Assembly: GCF_026168105.1 (NCBI RefSeq)
Contig: NZ_LBMW01000008.1
Span: forward strand, 159,183 to 223,182
Source of the DNA: Streptomyces hygroscopicus
GTDB lineage: Bacteria > Actinomycetota > Actinomycetes > Streptomycetales > Streptomycetaceae
Length of the DNA: 64,000 bases
Direction of reading: 5' to 3'
Positions 42,674 through 52,774 of this stretch are shown in pieces. The first letter of the stretch is position 1; each line of letters begins with the position of its first letter. A program made the position numbers and the translations under genes. A model generated the notes under the pieces. It saw nothing but the letters and a program-made list of their open reading frames with translations, made no database searches and had not been told where the DNA came from.

Positions 42674-43537
42674 GTGGAGCAGGCCCGTTCCCGCCGCGCG
42701 GAGGGCTACGTCGATACGGAGGCCGCGGACGTCCGAGCAGCGGCCGCCGATGTGCCGCCGCAGAGCCGGCCGGGCGACGAGACGCGCGAACGCGGCTCCG
42801 CCACGGTGTCCACGCGCGGTGAGCACACCCACTGCGAGCAGCCGATCCCGCGGTCGCGCCCGGAGGTGGGGCCGCTCGACGGGGAGGCCTGGCCCACGGA
42901 GGGCGGGCGTCCCGTCGTCCAGCGGGCCTCCGTCCGCCGCCAGATCCTCGACGCCCTGCGCACCGCCCTGGTCGCGGGGGAGCTGGCCCCCGGTGAGGTC
43001 TACTCCGCGCCCGTGCTCGGCGAGCGCTTCGGGGTGTCCGCGACACCCGTACGCGAGGCGATGCAACAGCTCGCCCTCGAGGGCGCGGTCGAGGTCGTAC
43101 CCAACCGGGGCTTCCGCGTCGTCGTGCGCGGCGCCCGCGAACTGGCCGAACTCGCCGAGATCCGGGCGCTGCTCGAGGTTCCGGTGATGCTGCGGCTCGC
43201 CCGTACGGTGCCCGCGGACCGCTGGGGGCAGCTGCGTCCGCTGGCCGACGCCACCGTCCGGGCCGCGTCCTTGGGGTGCCGGGCGACGTACGCGGAGTCC
43301 GACCGCGCCTTCCACCGCGCGGTGCTCGGCCTCGCCGGCAACGAGCAACTGGTGCGGATCGCCGAGGACCTGCACCGCCGAGCCCAGTGGCCGCTGGTCG
43401 GCGGCCCCGTCACACGCGGCCGCGCCGACCTGGTCGCCGACGCGGCCGAACACACGGCCCTGCTGGACGCGCTGATCGCACAGGACCTCGCGGTCGTGCA
43501 GTCGCTCGTCCGGGAACACTTCGCGGGGGCGGCCTGA
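42674..43537 (+). CDS. GntR-family (FCD) transcriptional regulator
   Basis: Regulator of 287 residues. The first 80 residues are disordered. The winged helix (about 82-150) has RRQILDALRTALVAGELAPG, LGERFGVSATPVREAMQQL and VEVVPNRGFRVV, and the C-terminal FCD effector domain (about 155-285) has EIRALLEVPVMLRLA, SDRAFHRAVLGLAGNEQL and DAAEHTALLDALIAQD, which carry the metal-binding Asp/His positions of the family. GTG 42674 has an excellent GGAGGAGG site. The iron-box-like and dyad elements just upstream suggest control by metal and by itself. The target and ligand are unknown. Confidence 0.92.
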   Translation: MEQARSRRAEGYVDTEAADVRAAAADVPPQSRPGDETRERGSATVSTRGEHTHCEQPIPRSRPEVGPLDGEAWPTEGGRPVVQRASVRRQILDALRTALVAGELAPGEVYSAPVLGERFGVSATPVREAMQQLALEGAVEVVPNRGFRVVVRGARELAELAEIRALLEVPVMLRLARTVPADRWGQLRPLADATVRAASLGCRATYAESDRAFHRAVLGLAGNEQLVRIAEDLHRRAQWPLVGGPVTRGRADLVADAAEHTALLDALIAQDLAVVQSLVREHFAGAA

Positions 43538-43604
43538 CGGCTCACGCCGTAGAGCGTCCTCCCCCGCCGAGGACACCTCCCCGGACGCCGTGATCGGGCG
43601 GGCG

Positions 43605-44117
43605 TCAGCCCCCCTGGCCCGTGGTCTTCTGGGAGAAGGCGTCGTGCCAGGCGGCCTTCGCGCCGGAGTCGCCGATGCGGTACACGTCCACGACGGCGCC
43701 GGCCGCCACCACAACGGACAGCACCGCCGCCGCGATCCGGACGACCATGCCGCCGCGCGTTCGGGGCGCGGCCGAGGAGTCGCCCCCCGGCGCGGGTGCC
43801 CGACGGGTCGTCCACCAGACGACCGCCGCCAGTACGAACAGGCCGGCGGCCCATGGCAGCAGCCCGTCACCGAGTTCGGCGTGCCGGCGTACCAGCGCAT
43901 CGCTGCCGACGTGCCGTTCCAGCCACTCGCCGGCCTGGGTCGTCAGGGGCACGGTCACCAGCGTGACGAACGCCAGTACCGGCAGGATCGCACCCAGCCT
44001 TCGCGCGGCACTCGGCCAGAGGGCACCGGCCACGAGCGCCAGCGCGGTCAGGGGGACCAGTACGACGACGAAGTGGACGAACAGCACGTGTGCGGGCAAG
44101 CCGTTGACGAGGCTCAT
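43605..44117 (-). CDS. DUF2231-type four-helix membrane protein
   Basis: Integral membrane protein of 170 residues with four helices: HVLFVHFVVVLVPLTALALV, AILPVLAFVTLVTVPLTT, LPWAAGLFVLAAVVWW and IAAAVLSVVVAAGAVVDVY. Conserved histidines near the first helix (PAHVLFVHF), in LERHVG and in RRHAELGD resemble DUF2231 proteins, whose function is not established. ATG 44117 has GGAGGAG at six bases. It follows the TPR-like gene on the same strand by 133 bases and may be on the same message. Confidence 0.75.
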   Translation of the reverse strand: MSLVNGLPAHVLFVHFVVVLVPLTALALVAGALWPSAARRLGAILPVLAFVTLVTVPLTTQAGEWLERHVGSDALVRRHAELGDGLLPWAAGLFVLAAVVWWTTRRAPAPGGDSSAAPRTRGGMVVRIAAAVLSVVVAAGAVVDVYRIGDSGAKAAWHDAFSQKTTGQGG

Positions 44118-44250
44118 CGGGTGCTCCTCCAGGAGGCGACCAGGGTGCGGGCGGCACGATCGTGACCGTGTCGCCGATCGGCGCGCCAGCCTGGCACAGC
44201 AATCTCTCAGCTTCCTCTGAAGAAGGATCCGGGCAAACCATGACTAAGTG

Positions 44251-45039
44251 CTACGAAGCGGCCTGCCCCGGCGCCGACTGGACCGCCGTCAGCTGTCGTG
44301 CCAGCCAGGTCGGCACACAGCCCAGGAGGCGGAACAGCCGGCCCGCCTCGGCCCGCAGCCGGGAGGCATCCGGCTCGGGTTCCGTGTCCGCGAGCGAGGC
44401 CAGCGCCGGAGCCGTACCGACCAGGTAGCCCAGCTCCTCCCGGATCCGCAGCGACTCGGCGAAGCCGTGCCGTGCCTCCGCGACCTCGCCCTCACGCAGC
44501 GCCAGTCCGGCGAGGTGGCGCCACGTGCAGGAGAGCAGCAGCGCGTCACCGTGCGCGGAGGCGCCCGCGTGGGCACGCCGGTAGGCGGCGAGGGCCGCCT
44601 GCGGGGAACCGGCGAGGTTCTCGGCGATGAGTCCGCGCCGGAAGTCCAGCAGCGCCCGGCCGGCGACGCCCGGCGGGATCAGCGCGGCCGCCCGGCCCAG
44701 CGCGGCGCGCGCCTCGTCCGCCCGGTCCCGCACGCCGTGCAGCGTGGACGCGTACGCCAGCTGCCCCCGCTCGCAGGCCGCCGCGCCCCGCTCCTCGTCG
44801 CTGTGGGCCTGTGCCTCGGCCGTGCGCAGCGCGTCCTCGGCCTCCTCCCACCCGTGCTCCGTGTACAGACACCGCTCGACGAGCAGTGAGGCCCGCTGGA
44901 GTGAGGCCTTGGCCGTCCCCGGCCGCAGGAGGGCTGCCGCGTCGGCCCAGCACGCGCGTGAGCGCAGCCGCCATACCGCGGTCTGGAGTGGATCGTCACC
45001 TGCGGTCGTTCCGTTACCAGACATGGCGGTATGCGCCAC
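44251..45039 (-). CDS. Helical-repeat (TPR-like) protein
   Basis: Cytosolic protein of 262 residues made of paired amphipathic helices (DALRTAEAQAHSDEERGAAA, ARAALGRAAALIPP, LAAYRRAHAGASAHGDALLL, ARHGFAESLRIREELGY), typical of tetratricopeptide solenoids. GTG 45039 has GAGGG; ATG 45024 is an alternative. It presumably binds a protein partner. Neighbours (DUF2231 and pucR) give no clear hint. Function unknown. Confidence 0.72.
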   Translation of the reverse strand: MAHTAMSGNGTTAGDDPLQTAVWRLRSRACWADAAALLRPGTAKASLQRASLLVERCLYTEHGWEEAEDALRTAEAQAHSDEERGAAACERGQLAYASTLHGVRDRADEARAALGRAAALIPPGVAGRALLDFRRGLIAENLAGSPQAALAAYRRAHAGASAHGDALLLSCTWRHLAGLALREGEVAEARHGFAESLRIREELGYLVGTAPALASLADTEPEPDASRLRAEAGRLFRLLGCVPTWLARQLTAVQSAPGQAAS

Positions 45040-45191
45040 GTTGCCCTCCCCGAGCACGCCATCGAGCTGTTGAGTGGTGGCGGCATTCCAGCACCAATCG
45101 CGGTGCCGGGCCAAGAGGGTGGGTGAAGGATTTCACAAAGTCGTGGGACACCGACGCCGCATGGGACCGTCATGCCCTCAGCGCCGTGACC

Positions 45192-46883
45192 TCAACTCAT
45201 GCGCAGCGCAAGGAAGAAGTCGAGCTTGTCCTCGAGCCGTGAGAGGTCACGACTCGTCAACTGCTCGATACGCCCGACGCGGTAGCGCAGCGTGTTGACG
45301 TGCAGGTGCAACCGGGTGGCGCAGCGCGTCCAGGAGCCGTCGCAGTCGAGGAACGCCTCCAGAGTCGGGATCAGCTCGGCACGGTGCCTGCGGTCGTAGT
45401 CGCGCAGCGGGTCGAGCAGCCGGGCCGTGAAGGCGCGGCGCACGTCGTCCGGGACGAACGGGAGCAGCAGCACGTGCGAGGCCAGCTCCTGGTGGCCCGC
45501 CGCACAGACTCTGCCCGGGCGGGCGGCGGCCACGCGGCGGGCGTGCCGAGCCTCCTCCAGGGCGCCGCGCAGCCCCTCGGCCGAGTGCACCGCGGCGCTG
45601 ACGCCGAGCGTGAGGCGGCCGTCGCCGTCGAGTCCGGCGGACAGCGGGTCCCGTACGGCTTCCAGGAGCGCGTCGGCGACGATGCCGGACTCGGAGCCGT
45701 CGTGCTCCGAGGTGACGGCGGGCAGCGGGACGAGTGCGATCGCCTCGTCACCCGTGTGGGCAACCGCTATGCGGTCCGAGTGCTCCGGACCGGTGGAGAG
45801 CGGGTCGACGAGGATCTCCTCCAGGAGCGACTGGGCAACCGGCCCGCCCTCGATGTCTCCGTCCTCCCACTCGACCCGGGCCACGACCACCTGCCAGTGC
45901 GGGGCCGATCCGAGGCCGGGCAGCAGCACGGGTGCGGCGACCCGCAGCCGGGCCGCGATCTCGGCGGGCGCGGCCCCTGTCTGCACCAGCTCCAGGATCT
46001 CCTGCGCGAGCCGCCGCCGCACGGTGCGCGCCGCGTCCCTGCGGTCCCGCTCCACCGCGATCAGCTGGGTGACGCCCTGGAGCAGGTCGAGCCGCTCCTC
46101 GGGCCAGTCCCCGGCGTCCGCCTCGACGGCGAGCAGCCAGTCGGACAGCACCGTCTCCCGCACGTCCCGCGAGGCGCCGCCCGTACGGCCTCCCCCGGCT
46201 TCCGCCGGGCGGTGCCCCCAGCTCCGGACCGGGAACAGCGAGTACGTGGTAGTGCCGACCGTCACCCGGTGAGGCCCGCGGCGGCCTGTGCGCGCCGCCG
46301 CCAGCTGCCCGGCGGCCAGAGTGGCGCACACGTCCGCCGACAGGCCCGGTGCGGGGCCCGCGATGGGCCGGCCGGCGGGGGAGAGGACCCAGGCACGCAG
46401 GTCCAGATCGGAGCCGAGCAGATCCAGGACGACGTCCGGGCCGCCGCCCGCCGGGCCCGAGGTCATCATGCGCCGGTGCCGGTCCACGACGGCGGCCAGG
46501 TCCCCGGCCCGCTCGCCGGAGACCTGCCGCACGACATGCTCGGTGATCGTGGCGAACGCCACCGACTCGTGGACGGCGAAGAGCGGCAGGCGGTGCCGGG
46601 CGCAGGCCACGATCAGATCGTCCGGGACATCGCCCAGCTCGGCCTCGCCCGCGGCGAGCGCGGCGACGCCCGCACCTGAGAGAATACGGACGAATGGCTC
46701 GGAGTCGGCGGCGTCGTGCCGCCACGCGAGGCCCGTGAGGACGAGCTCGCCGCCGGAGAGATAGCGGCTGGGGTCCTTGAGGTCCGTGGTCATCACACCT
46801 CGGACCGTGCGGTCCAGCTCGTCCTCCCCGCCGAGCAGCCGCAGCCCCAGCGCGTCGGTGTTCAGCAGTGCGCGCAGCCGCAT
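45192..46883 (-). CDS. pucR: PucR-family purine-catabolism regulator
   Basis: Regulator of 563 residues. The N-terminal PucR sensor domain (about 1-120) shows LLNTDALGLRLLGGEDEL and LSGGELVLTGLAW. A GGDEF-like middle section follows, then the C-terminal helix-turn-helix (about 495-563) with LEAFLDCDGSWTRCATRLHLH and NTLRYRVGRIEQLT. It is divergent from the xanthine dehydrogenase operon and almost certainly controls it in response to purine availability. The 355-base interval between them holds palindromes that may be its sites. Confidence 0.9.
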   Translation of the reverse strand: MRLRALLNTDALGLRLLGGEDELDRTVRGVMTTDLKDPSRYLSGGELVLTGLAWRHDAADSEPFVRILSGAGVAALAAGEAELGDVPDDLIVACARHRLPLFAVHESVAFATITEHVVRQVSGERAGDLAAVVDRHRRMMTSGPAGGGPDVVLDLLGSDLDLRAWVLSPAGRPIAGPAPGLSADVCATLAAGQLAAARTGRRGPHRVTVGTTTYSLFPVRSWGHRPAEAGGGRTGGASRDVRETVLSDWLLAVEADAGDWPEERLDLLQGVTQLIAVERDRRDAARTVRRRLAQEILELVQTGAAPAEIAARLRVAAPVLLPGLGSAPHWQVVVARVEWEDGDIEGGPVAQSLLEEILVDPLSTGPEHSDRIAVAHTGDEAIALVPLPAVTSEHDGSESGIVADALLEAVRDPLSAGLDGDGRLTLGVSAAVHSAEGLRGALEEARHARRVAAARPGRVCAAGHQELASHVLLLPFVPDDVRRAFTARLLDPLRDYDRRHRAELIPTLEAFLDCDGSWTRCATRLHLHVNTLRYRVGRIEQLTSRDLSRLEDKLDFFLALRMS

Positions 46884-47238
46884 GTCTCGTCGCCGCCGTT
46901 CTTGTCCAGAAATCTACGTTCGGTCAGGGTGAGGGCCCGGCGGGCGGTCCCCGGTCTCCGAGGGCCTGGGCCTTCGGAAGCCGAGCCCGCGATGTCCCCT
47001 GGTCATGCGCTGTGTTTCCAGAGGAAACCGGTGAGGTTCCTGATGGCCTCTGTTCATATGAATCTACAAGATGGGCGCCGTGGCCAGCCAACTCCTTCAT
47101 GGTTTCGGTGACTGACCGTGGCAAAGGACAGGACGGTGTACTGAGTCCACTCCGCGTGAACAGCACATGAACGAGCCAGGCCCGCCGCACCAGAACTGGC
47201 TTGATCCGTACGACACGAGACGAAGAAGAGAGCCGGTC
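46884..47238. promoter_or_regulatory. pucR-xdh divergent control region
   Basis: Two perfect inverted repeats stand out: GTTTCC-AGA-GGAAAC at 47014-47028 and TTCATATGAA at 47053-47062. The second lies in AT-rich sequence that could also contain the rightward -10. A 170-base leader to the first xdh ATG follows. These are the best candidate sites for PucR, but the assignment is by position only. On the minus strand TAGATT near 46915 may be the pucR -10 box. Confidence 0.5.
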
Positions 47239-48128
47239 ATGGACTTCCTTCGCCCCGCAAGCTGGGAGGAGGCGCTCGCCGCCAAGGCAGAGCACCCCAC
47301 CGCCGTGCCGATTGCGGGTGGCACCGATGTGATGGTCGAGATCAACTTCGACCACCGGCGGCCCGAGTACCTGATGGACCTCGGCCGCATCGGCGAGCTC
47401 TACGAGTGGGAGGTCGGCGAGGACGGCGTGCGGCTCGGGGCCTCGGTCCCTTACACGAAGATCATGGAGAATCTGCGGAGCGAGCTGCCGGGCCTGGCTC
47501 TCGCCTCCCACACGGTCGCCTCTCCGCAGATCCGCAACCGCGGAGGCGTCGGCGGCAATCTCGGCACCGCCTCCCCGGCCGGCGACGCCCACCCCGCCCT
47601 CCTGGCGGCCGGCGCCGAGGTCGAGGCCCAGTCCGTGCGCGGCTCGCGCCGCATACCGATCGACGAGTTCTACACGGGTGTCAAGCGCAACGCCCTCGCC
47701 CCCGACGAGCTGATCAGGGCCGTCCACATCAAGAAGGCCGACGGCCCGCAGCAGTACTCGAAGGTCGGCACCCGCAACGCGATGGTGATCGCCGTGTGCG
47801 CCTTCGGCCTCGCCCTGCACCCCGAGACCCGCACGGTCCGCACGGGCATCGGCTCCGCCGCGCCGACCCCCGTCCGGGCCAGGGCCGCCGAGGAGTTCCT
47901 GAACGCGGCGCTCGAAGAGGGCGGCTTCTGGGACAACGGAAAGATCATCACCCCGTCCGTCGCCAAGCAGTTCGCGGACCTTTGCTCCGCCGCCTGCAAC
48001 CCCATCGACGACGTCCGGGGCACCGCGAGCTACCGCCGCCACGCGGTCGGCGTCATGGCCCGCCGGACGCTCACCTGGACCTGGGAGTCGTACCGCGGCA
48101 CCCGCCACGCCTCGGAGGGAGCTGCGTA

Positions 48129-48129
<1 letters not shown>
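47239..48129 (+). CDS. Xanthine dehydrogenase FAD-binding subunit
   Basis: Subunit of 296 residues that carries FAD and passes electrons from the iron-sulfur subunit to NAD. It has the FAD-binding loop PIAGGTDVMVEINF, the second motif NRGGVGGNLGTASPAGD, and the C-terminal CO-dehydrogenase flavoprotein domain. ATG 47239 follows GAAGAGAG. Its TAA overlaps the next ATG (TAATG), so it is coupled to the iron-sulfur subunit. In other species the equivalent is called xdhB or pucC. It is first in the operon. Confidence 0.92.
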
Positions 48130-48716
<587 letters not shown>

Positions 48717-48718
48717 CC

Positions 48719-51100
48719 ATGGGGACGAACGGTGCTCCGACCAAGATCACCCAGGGCTCGCAGACCAAGGGCGGCATCGGTGAGTCCACGCTCCGCCCGG
48801 ACGGCACCCTCAAAGTCACCGGCGAGTTCGCGTACTCGTCCGACATGTGGCACGAGGACATGCTCTGGGGCCAGATCCTCCGCTCCACGGTCGCGCACGC
48901 CGAGATCGTGTCCATCGACACCTCCGAGGCTCTCGCCACGCCGGGCGTCTACGCCGTCATGACGTACGACGACCTGCCGACCGATGTGAAGAACTACGGC
49001 CTGGAGATCCAGGACACGCCGGTCCTCGCGCACGGCAAGGTGCGCCACCACGGCGAGCCGGTCGCGATCGTCGCCGCCGACCACCCGGAGACCGCACGCC
49101 GCGCCGCCGCCAAGATCAAGGTGGAGTACCGGGAACTCCCGGTCATCACCGACGAGGCGTCGGCGACCGCCCCGGACGCGGTCCTCGTCCACGAGGACCG
49201 CACGGACCACCACATCGGCCATGTCCCGCACCCCAATGTCGTCCACCGCCAGCCGATCGTCCGCGGCGACGTGACCGAGGCCGCCAAGAAGGCCGACGTG
49301 ATCGTCAGGGGCGAGTACTGCTTCGGCATGCAGGACCAGGCCTTCCTCGGCCCGGAGTCCGGTCTCGCGGTCCCCTCGGAGGACGGCGGCGTCGAGCTCT
49401 ACGTCGCCACCCAGTGGCTCCACTCCGACCTGCGGCAGATTGCGCCCGTCCTCGGCCTGCCGCCGGAGAAGGTGCGGATGACGCTGGCCGGCGTCGGCGG
49501 CGCGTTCGGCGGCCGCGAGGACCTGTCCATGCAGATCCACGCCTGCCTGCTGGCGCTGCGCACCGGCAAGCCGGTCAAGATCGTCTACAACCGCTTCGAG
49601 TCCTTCTTCGGTCACGTCCACCGCCACCCCGCGAAGCTGTACTACGAGCACGGCGCCACTCGCGACGGGAAGCTGACCCATGTGAAGTGCCGTATCGTCC
49701 TGGACGGCGGTGCGTACGCCTCGGCCTCCCCGGCCGTCGTCGGCAACGCCTCCTCGCTCGGCATCGGCCCGTACGTCGTGGACGACGTCGACATCGAGGC
49801 CATCGCCCTCTACACCAACAACCCGCCCTGCGGCGCGATGCGCGGCTTCGGCGCGGTCCAGGCCTGCTTCGCCTACGAGGCGCAGATGGACAAGGTGGCG
49901 AAGGAACTCGGCATGGATCCCGTGGAGTTCCGGCAGCTCAACGCCATGGAGCAGGGCACGATCATGCCGACCGGACAGCCGGTCGACTCCCCGGCCCCGG
50001 TCGCCGAACTCCTGCGCCGCGTCAAGGCGATGCCCATGCCGCCGGAGCGCCAGTGGGAGAGCTCCGAGGGCGCGGACGTACGGCAGCTGCCGGGCGGTCT
50101 GTCCAACACCACACACGGCGAAGGCGTCGTACGGGGCGTGGGCTACGCCGTCGGCATCAAGAACGTCGGCTTCTCCGAGGGCTTCGACGACTACTCCACC
50201 GCCAAGGTGCGCATGGAGGTCATCGCGGGCGAGCCCGTCGCCACCGTGCACACTGCCATGGCCGAGGTCGGCCAGGGCGGTGTCACCGTCCACGCGCAGA
50301 TAGCCCGCACCGAGCTGGGCGTCACGCAGGTGACGATCCACCCGGCGGACACCCAGGTGGGCAGCGCCGGTTCCACGTCGGCCTCGCGGCAGACGTACGT
50401 CACCGGCGGCGCCGTGAAGAACGCGTGCGAGCTGGTGCGCGAGAAGGTCCTGGAGACGGGACGCCGCAAGTTCGGCTCGTACCACCCCGCCTGGGCCACG
50501 GCCGAGCTGCTCCTGGAGGGGGGCAAGGTCGTCACCGACGCCGGAGAGGTGCTCGCCGACCTGGTCGACGTGCTCGGTGAGGAGGCGGTCGAGGTCGAAG
50601 AGGAGTGGCGGCACCGGCCGACCGAACCCTTCGACCTGCGGACCGGCCAGGGAAACGGCCATGTCCAGTACTCCTTCGCCGCGCACCGCGCCGTCGTCGA
50701 GGTCGACACCGAGCTCGGCCTGGTCAAGGTCATCGAACTGGCCTGCGCCCAGGACGTCGGCAAGGCCCTCAACCCGCTGTCCGTCCTCGGCCAGATACAG
50801 GGCGGTACGACGCAGGGCCTCGGCATCGCTGTCATGGAGGAGATCGTCGTCGACCCGAAGACGGCAAAGGTGAAGAACCCCTCCTTCACCGACTATCTGA
50901 TCCCCACCATCCTCGACACGCCGACCATCCCGGTCGATGTGCTCGAACTCGCCGACGAGCACGCCCCGTACGGGCTGCGCGGCATCGGCGAGGCCCCCAC
51001 CCTGTCCTCGACTCCGGCCGTACTCGCGGCGATCCGCAACGCGACCGGCCTGGAGCTGAACAGGACACCGGTACGGCCCGAACACCTCACGGGCACGTGA
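48719..51100 (+). CDS. Xanthine dehydrogenase molybdenum-binding subunit
   Basis: Catalytic subunit of 793 residues that hydroxylates hypoxanthine and xanthine to urate. It carries the molybdopterin-cofactor motifs MQDQAFLGPESG, GVGGAFGGREDLSMQIH, PPCGAMRGFGAVQACFAYE and AEVGQGGVTVHAQI. The C-terminal GIGEAPTL contains the base Glu. Length is normal. ATG 48719 sits two bases after the iron-sulfur stop. The neighbouring PucR, purine permease and XdhC support xanthine as substrate over other members of the family. Confidence 0.93.
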   Translation: MGTNGAPTKITQGSQTKGGIGESTLRPDGTLKVTGEFAYSSDMWHEDMLWGQILRSTVAHAEIVSIDTSEALATPGVYAVMTYDDLPTDVKNYGLEIQDTPVLAHGKVRHHGEPVAIVAADHPETARRAAAKIKVEYRELPVITDEASATAPDAVLVHEDRTDHHIGHVPHPNVVHRQPIVRGDVTEAAKKADVIVRGEYCFGMQDQAFLGPESGLAVPSEDGGVELYVATQWLHSDLRQIAPVLGLPPEKVRMTLAGVGGAFGGREDLSMQIHACLLALRTGKPVKIVYNRFESFFGHVHRHPAKLYYEHGATRDGKLTHVKCRIVLDGGAYASASPAVVGNASSLGIGPYVVDDVDIEAIALYTNNPPCGAMRGFGAVQACFAYEAQMDKVAKELGMDPVEFRQLNAMEQGTIMPTGQPVDSPAPVAELLRRVKAMPMPPERQWESSEGADVRQLPGGLSNTTHGEGVVRGVGYAVGIKNVGFSEGFDDYSTAKVRMEVIAGEPVATVHTAMAEVGQGGVTVHAQIARTELGVTQVTIHPADTQVGSAGSTSASRQTYVTGGAVKNACELVREKVLETGRRKFGSYHPAWATAELLLEGGKVVTDAGEVLADLVDVLGEEAVEVEEEWRHRPTEPFDLRTGQGNGHVQYSFAAHRAVVEVDTELGLVKVIELACAQDVGKALNPLSVLGQIQGGTTQGLGIAVMEEIVVDPKTAKVKNPSFTDYLIPTILDTPTIPVDVLELADEHAPYGLRGIGEAPTLSSTPAVLAAIRNATGLELNRTPVRPEHLTGT

Positions 51101-51258
51101 CCCCTCAGGGGTCGAGCAGATGAGTTCTTCCGGGGGACTCCGTCCCCTGGACCCCGGTTGTTCGTCTCGGGCCGTCCCCCGGGTCGTGCAGATCCCAAAT
51201 CCCGCAAGTCGCCGAAGGCGACTTTCGGGTGCCCCTATGAACCTTGGGAGATGGCAGC
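51101..51258. other. Structured gap between the Mo subunit and the permease
   Basis: Several GC stems lie here: GGGGGAC-TCC-GTCCCC near 51142-51157, and a clean GTCGCC-GAA-GGCGAC near 51209-51223. They may act as an internal terminator or mRNA-stability element that lowers permease expression relative to the enzyme. No gene is present. Confidence 0.45.
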
Positions 51259-52716
51259 ATGGCCCAGCAGTCAGTGGAGCCCAGAACCGCCGCCGAGGAT
51301 GCGGGTGCAGGCACCCGCGTCCCGGCCGGCCGGTCCTGGCTCGACCGGTACTTCCACATATCCCAGCGGGGATCCACGCTCGCGCGCGAGGTGCGCGGCG
51401 GCGTCACCACCTTCATGGCGATGGCGTACATCCTGCTGCTCAACCCCCTGATCCTGTCCGGCAAGGACGCGGCGGGGGACACCCTCGGCCAGAAGGCCCT
51501 GATCACCGCCACCGCGTTCGCGGCGGCCCTCACGACGCTGCTGATGGGCTTCGGCGGCAAGGTGCCGCTCGCCCTCGCCGCCGGACTCTCCGTGTCCGGT
51601 GTCATCTCCTCGCAGGTCGCCCCGCAGATGACCTGGCCGCAGGCCATGGGCATGTGCGTCATCTACGGTGTGGTCATCATGCTGCTGGTCGTGACCGGCC
51701 TGCGCGAGATGATCATGAACGCGATCCCGCTGGCGCTCAAGCACGGGATCACCATGGGCATCGGCCTGTTCATCGCCCTCATCGGCTTCTACAAGTCCGG
51801 CTTCGTGCACCAGGGCAAGGCCACCCCGGTCACCCTGGGCCCGGCCGGACAGCTCGCCGGCTGGCCCGTCCTCCTCTTCGCCGGCACCCTGCTGCTGATC
51901 TTCATGCTCCAGGCCCGGAACGTTCCCGGCGCGATCCTCATCGGCATCGTCGGCGGCACGGTCGTCGCCGCGGTCCTCAACGCCGCGGGTGTCGTCAAGG
52001 CCGGAGCATGGGCGGCCGGCGCCCCCGAACTGCACGGCAGCGCGGTCTCGATGCCGGACTTCTCGCTCTTCGGGCACGTGGAGTTCGGAGGCTGGGGCAA
52101 GGTCGGCGTGATGACCGTAGGCATGATCGTCTTCACGCTCGTGCTCGCCGGTTTCTTCGACGCGATGGCCACCATCATCGGTGTGGGCACCGAGGCCGGG
52201 CTCGCCGACGACAAGGGCCGTATGCCGGGCCTGTCCAAGGCGCTGTTCATCGACGGCGCGGGCGGTGCGATCGGGGGAGTCGCCGGCGGCTCCGGCCAGA
52301 CGGTCTTCATCGAGTCGGCGACCGGAGTCGGCGAGGGGGCACGCACGGGCCTCGCCTCGGTGGTGACCGGTCTGTTCTTCGCGGCCTGTCTGTTCTTCAC
52401 ACCGCTGACGGCCATCGTCCCCCAGGAGGTGGCCTCGGCCGCACTGGTCGTCATCGGCGCGATGATGCTGATGAACGCCCGTCATGTGGACTGGTCCGAC
52501 CGTGCCACCGCGATCCCGGTCTTCCTGACCGTGGTCCTGATGCCGTTCACGTACACCATCACCACCGGCGTGGCCGCGGGCGTCGTCTCGTACGTCGCCA
52601 TCAAGGCCGCCCAGGGCAAGGCGCGCGAGATCGGCGCCTTCATGTGGGGCCTGACGGTGATCTTCCTGGTGTACTTCGCCCTCCATCCCATCGAGAGCTG
52701 GCTGGGCGTCCGTTAG
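51259..52716 (+). CDS. NCS2/AzgA-type purine (xanthine/guanine/hypoxanthine) permease
   Basis: Integral membrane proton symporter of 485 residues with about 12 helices. It has the AzgA-type start TFMAMAYILLLNPLIL, LAAGLSVSGVISSQV, and the conserved substrate-site region FFDAMATIIGVGTEAG and GGSGQTVFIESATGVGEGAR. ATG 51259 follows GGGAG by about eight bases; it is downstream of xdh in the same direction and feeds purines to the dehydrogenase. Which base it prefers cannot be told from sequence. Confidence 0.9.
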   Translation: MAQQSVEPRTAAEDAGAGTRVPAGRSWLDRYFHISQRGSTLAREVRGGVTTFMAMAYILLLNPLILSGKDAAGDTLGQKALITATAFAAALTTLLMGFGGKVPLALAAGLSVSGVISSQVAPQMTWPQAMGMCVIYGVVIMLLVVTGLREMIMNAIPLALKHGITMGIGLFIALIGFYKSGFVHQGKATPVTLGPAGQLAGWPVLLFAGTLLLIFMLQARNVPGAILIGIVGGTVVAAVLNAAGVVKAGAWAAGAPELHGSAVSMPDFSLFGHVEFGGWGKVGVMTVGMIVFTLVLAGFFDAMATIIGVGTEAGLADDKGRMPGLSKALFIDGAGGAIGGVAGGSGQTVFIESATGVGEGARTGLASVVTGLFFAACLFFTPLTAIVPQEVASAALVVIGAMMLMNARHVDWSDRATAIPVFLTVVLMPFTYTITTGVAAGVVSYVAIKAAQGKAREIGAFMWGLTVIFLVYFALHPIESWLGVR

Positions 52717-52774
52717 GCGCCGCCAGGCGCCCTCGACAGCCCCTTACGCACACGCCGTCAAAGGAGACCGAGAG

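Noticed and set aside
47167..47238. N-terminal extension of the FAD subunit from ATG 47167
   Set aside because: The family starts at MDFLRPASWEEAL (47239), which has its own ribosome site; the extra 24 residues are charged and unconserved.
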